A stretch of DNA of 8,076 nucleotides from assembly GCA_015492875.1 (NCBI GenBank), contig WGEI01000416.1, positions 1 through 8,076 on the forward strand, given 5' to 3'. Of this stretch, positions 6,132 through 8,076 are shown piece after piece; the first letter of the stretch is position 1, and every line of letters starts with the position of its first letter. The translations under genes were made by a program, and so were the position numbers. The notes under the pieces were generated by a model that saw nothing but the letters and a program-made list of their open reading frames with translations, ran no database searches and was not told the DNA's origin. Source of the DNA: Anaerolineae bacterium. GTDB taxonomy: Bacteria; Chloroflexota; Anaerolineae; Aggregatilineales; Phototrophicaceae.

Positions 6132-7578
6132 TGGCTTTGGCCTCATCCCAAAGCGCATCCATCTCTTCTAACGTGTATTCAGACAGCGGCTTATCACCAC
6201 GCTTGTTGGCCATTTGCTCTATATAGCGAAAGCGGCGATAGAACTTGGCGTTAGTTTCGCGCAGCAAACTCTCTGGGTCTTCATTCCCCAACCAGCGCAA
6301 CCAATTAACCAACACGAATATCAAATCGCCAATTTCCTCAATCTTCCTCTCAGGCGTGGTGGCCTGCTCAATTTCGGCGAGTTCTTCGCGCATTTTTGCC
6401 TCTACACCGCTCATGTCTGGCCAATCAAAACCCAGCTTAGCCGCTTTGTGCTGATACTTCATCGCCACCAGCAAAGCGGGCAAATGGCGGGGAATGCCAT
6501 CTAAAACAGAACGTTGTTCTTGGCCGTTTTCCGCTTTTTCTGCTTGTTTAATATCTTCCCAATTGGAGAGGACTTTTTGCGGGTCGCCTTGCACATCTAC
6601 ATCGCCCCACACATGCGGGTGACGGCGCACCATCTTATGGTTGATATGGCGGAGCACATCGCTCATGTAAAATTCGCCCTCATCAATAGCGATTTGCACG
6701 TGCAGTACAACTTGCAGCAATAAATCGCCTAACTCCTCAGCCAGATGAGCGGGGTCATCATCATCAATGGTTTCTAGGACTTCGTAAGCCTCTTCAATCA
6801 AGAAGGGGCGTAGGGATTGGTGCGTTTGCTCTCTATCCCAGGGGCAACCTTCTGGCGCGCGCAAATGGGCAACAATCTCTTGAAGCTGCTGAAAACCAGC
6901 CATATCGCCTAGTGGCGGCACAAAAAGCGATGTTAAATGGCTAATATGTGAGCTGCGGTCAATTTCGTATAAGGCCAGATGCTCAACTCTGGCATCTTCA
7001 GTGCCTGCGCTATGAATAAGCTGAACAGGGTGGTCATCGGGATATTCATTCATCAACGTCAGCTTAATATCCGAAGCTACATCGCGGCTATAGACCTGCC
7101 CTAACAAAGCGGGGAAATCGGGGTTAATCGGCGGATGATGGCGAGAGGCGAGCAATAGGCCATCAAAGACCTGTAGGCCATCTAAAATATCGTAACCGAG
7201 TAGCGCTAAAGTCGGCTCTACGAAACTCAAGCCATGAACAAATTGCAGGTTAACGCCAGCGGCGGGGGCAATGGCGCGCAACTTCGTCACAGTAGATTCA
7301 CCAACAAAGGGGTCACCGGGCACACAATAGACGACATCGCCCTGCTGGGCAGCTTCAACTAAACGAGCGGCAATGGTTTCATAAACGGCTTCGAACGTAT
7401 CTAGGGTGTCGTATAAATCATCGAAGCTATGATAAGTGGGGTCTTGTGGTAAATGAGGCACACATGGGTGGTGTTTGGTGCGTAGGTAAACTATCGAAGC
7501 ACGGGAGAGTGTTTGCCACGCACGGCGCGTGAGGTCATTAATATCGCCAGGCCCTAAGCCCACTATCGTCAGGGTCAT
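6121..7578 (-). CDS. mazG: Tetrapyrrole methylase-domain / MazG nucleotide pyrophosphohydrolase fusion (YabN-like)
   Basis: A 485-residue two-part protein, close in size to B. subtilis YabN. Residues 1 to about 220 form a tetrapyrrole (corrin/porphyrin) methylase-like domain, with the glycine-rich VGLGPGDINDLT near the N-terminus and VVYCVPGDPFVGEST at 82-96. Residues 225-485 form a tandem MazG region. The first repeat has EEAYE (262-266) and EELGD (281-285); the second has EELAE (398-402) and EEIGD (414-418). Both metal-binding E-E-x-x-E and E-x-x-D sets thus look intact. MazG proteins hydrolyse (d)NTPs, often aberrant ones, to monophosphates; the role of the methylase domain in this fusion is unsettled. 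The ATG at 7578 is favoured over an in-frame GTG at 7593 by a strong GGGAGGG six bases upstream. It heads a tight gene run with the hydrolase and RNA methyltransferase. Confidence 0.93.
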   Translation of the reverse strand: MTLTIVGLGPGDINDLTRRAWQTLSRASIVYLRTKHHPCVPHLPQDPTYHSFDDLYDTLDTFEAVYETIAARLVEAAQQGDVVYCVPGDPFVGESTVTKLRAIAPAAGVNLQFVHGLSFVEPTLALLGYDILDGLQVFDGLLLASRHHPPINPDFPALLGQVYSRDVASDIKLTLMNEYPDDHPVQLIHSAGTEDARVEHLALYEIDRSSHISHLTSLFVPPLGDMAGFQQLQEIVAHLRAPEGCPWDREQTHQSLRPFLIEEAYEVLETIDDDDPAHLAEELGDLLLQVVLHVQIAIDEGEFYMSDVLRHINHKMVRRHPHVWGDVDVQGDPQKVLSNWEDIKQAEKAENGQEQRSVLDGIPRHLPALLVAMKYQHKAAKLGFDWPDMSGVEAKMREELAEIEQATTPERKIEEIGDLIFVLVNWLRWLGNEDPESLLRETNAKFYRRFRYIEQMANKRGDKPLSEYTLEEMDALWDEAKANGL

Positions 7579-7584
7579 CAAATT

Positions 7585-7591
7585 CCCTCCC
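7585..7591 (-). promoter_or_regulatory. Ribosome binding site that fixes the mazG start
   Basis: GGGAGGG on the - strand lies 6 bases before the ATG at 7576-7578. It would sit inside the coding sequence if the GTG at 7593 were used, which argues against that longer form. Confidence 0.8.
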
Positions 7592-7604
7592 ACATGCTAA
7601 ATAG

Positions 7605-7636
7605 GCAAAAGGGCAAGGTGATGATAAACCTTGCCC
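7605..7636 (-). terminator. Intrinsic terminator after rpsI
   Basis: A perfect 9-bp stem (GGGCAAGGT at 7611-7619 pairing with ACCTTGCCC at 7628-7636) has an 8-base loop and is followed on the - strand by TTTT. It lies about 26 bases after the rpsI stop. The T-run is short, so some read-through into mazG is likely, and no convincing separate mazG promoter is visible in the short gap. Confidence 0.75.
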
Positions 7637-7662
7637 CTGAGCGATCGACATTGGGTAATGCG

Positions 7663-8058
7663 TTAACGTTTGGTGTAGGTGGGCGCCTTACGGGCACGCT
7701 TGAGGCCGGGTTTCTTACGCTCTTTCTCACGCGGGTCGCGGGTGAGCAATTTTTCGGCTTTGAGCGTGGGGCGCATATCGGGGTCAATTTTCACCAGCGC
7801 GCGGGAAATTCCCAGACGAATTGCATCACGTTGACCGGTGATACCGCCACCTTTCACTAAAACGGTGATGTCATAGTGTTTTTCTTGACCAACAACACGC
7901 AGCGGCTCTAACACAATATCTATATCGCCAATGCGCGAGAGATATTCTTCTGCCGGACGATCGTTGATGATGAATTTGCCAGTGCCGCCAGGAATGAGGC
8001 GCACGCGCGCCGATGCAGCCTTACGGCGACCGATACCTTCGTAATACTGAACAGACAT
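7663..8058 (-). CDS. rpsI: 30S ribosomal protein S9
   Basis: A complete 131-residue S9, the usual length. It shows YYEGIGRRKAASARVRL at the N-terminus, a central VVGQEKHYDITVLVKGGGITGQ region and LGISRALVKID. The basic tail ends YTKR and corresponds to the C-terminal tail that reaches the P-site tRNA in the small subunit. GAGAGGG (8066-8072) lies 7 bases before the ATG. rpsI usually follows rplM in one transcript; rplM would lie just beyond the right end of this window. A hairpin terminator follows the gene. Confidence 0.98.
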   Translation of the reverse strand: MSVQYYEGIGRRKAASARVRLIPGGTGKFIINDRPAEEYLSRIGDIDIVLEPLRVVGQEKHYDITVLVKGGGITGQRDAIRLGISRALVKIDPDMRPTLKAEKLLTRDPREKERKKPGLKRARKAPTYTKR

Positions 8059-8076
8059 GGTCGAACCCTCTCTTAC

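Noticed and set aside
6132..6158. Upstream ATG starts of the serine hydrolase (6158 and 6146)
   Set aside because: They add a short basic stretch that is also mazG coding sequence in another frame. The 6131 ATG has a better-placed GAGG and a small overlap. The longer forms cannot be fully excluded.
6214..6504. + strand open frame of 96 codons opposite mazG
   Set aside because: It is a shadow of the conserved MazG coding sequence, with no motif or start signal.
7579..7593. Longer mazG form starting at GTG (7593), adding five residues
   Set aside because: The strong GGGAGGG ribosome site would lie within the coding sequence, and the VGLGPGD motif sits at the expected distance from the ATG at 7578.
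1..8076. CRISPR array, insertion sequence, tRNA or integration site
   Set aside because: I saw no regularly spaced repeats, transposase or integrase sequence, terminal repeats or tRNA-like cloverleaf on either strand.

Overview
The window is ordinary bacterial chromosome, tightly packed, with balanced base composition and no mobile element, CRISPR array or RNA gene that I can see. The gene content (NADP-type isocitrate dehydrogenase, a tetrapyrrole-methylase/MazG fusion beside rpsI, ArsM-type arsenite methyltransferase) would fit a Chloroflexota (Anaerolineae-like) or Gram-positive-like lineage. That assignment is a guess from gene families and cannot be settled from this window.

Layout. On the + strand, positions 1-816 hold the 3' two thirds of an isocitrate dehydrogenase gene (icd), ending at a clear intrinsic terminator. 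Everything else is on the - strand. Read in the direction of transcription (right to left) there are three groups. (1) rpsI (ribosomal protein S9), followed by a hairpin terminator. (2) A compact run of mazG (YabN-like fusion), a serine beta-lactamase-like hydrolase and a TrmH/SpoU-family RNA methyltransferase, with an 11-base overlap at one junction and a stop codon abutting a start codon at the other. A Gfo/Idh/MocA oxidoreductase follows after about 100 bases and ends in its own terminator. (3) A small arsenic-methylation operon: arsR, arsM and a short cysteine-pair protein, which runs convergently into icd.

The arsenic operon is the most informative part. arsR has a promoter with perfect -35 and -10 hexamers, and an inverted repeat fills the space between them. 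The -10 lies so close to the ATG that the mRNA is probably leaderless. A second copy of the same inverted repeat (17 of 20 positions identical) lies in the arsR-arsM gap, so arsM probably has its own ArsR-controlled promoter. The third gene encodes a protein of about 104 residues with a Cys-Cys-Pro-Phe motif and is a candidate arsenic-binding partner of ArsM. No arsenite efflux pump or arsenate reductase gene is in view.

The other notable point is in icd. The residue aligning with the catalytic lysine of E. coli isocitrate dehydrogenase (Lys230) is threonine, although the other catalytic, substrate and NADP-binding residues I could align are intact.
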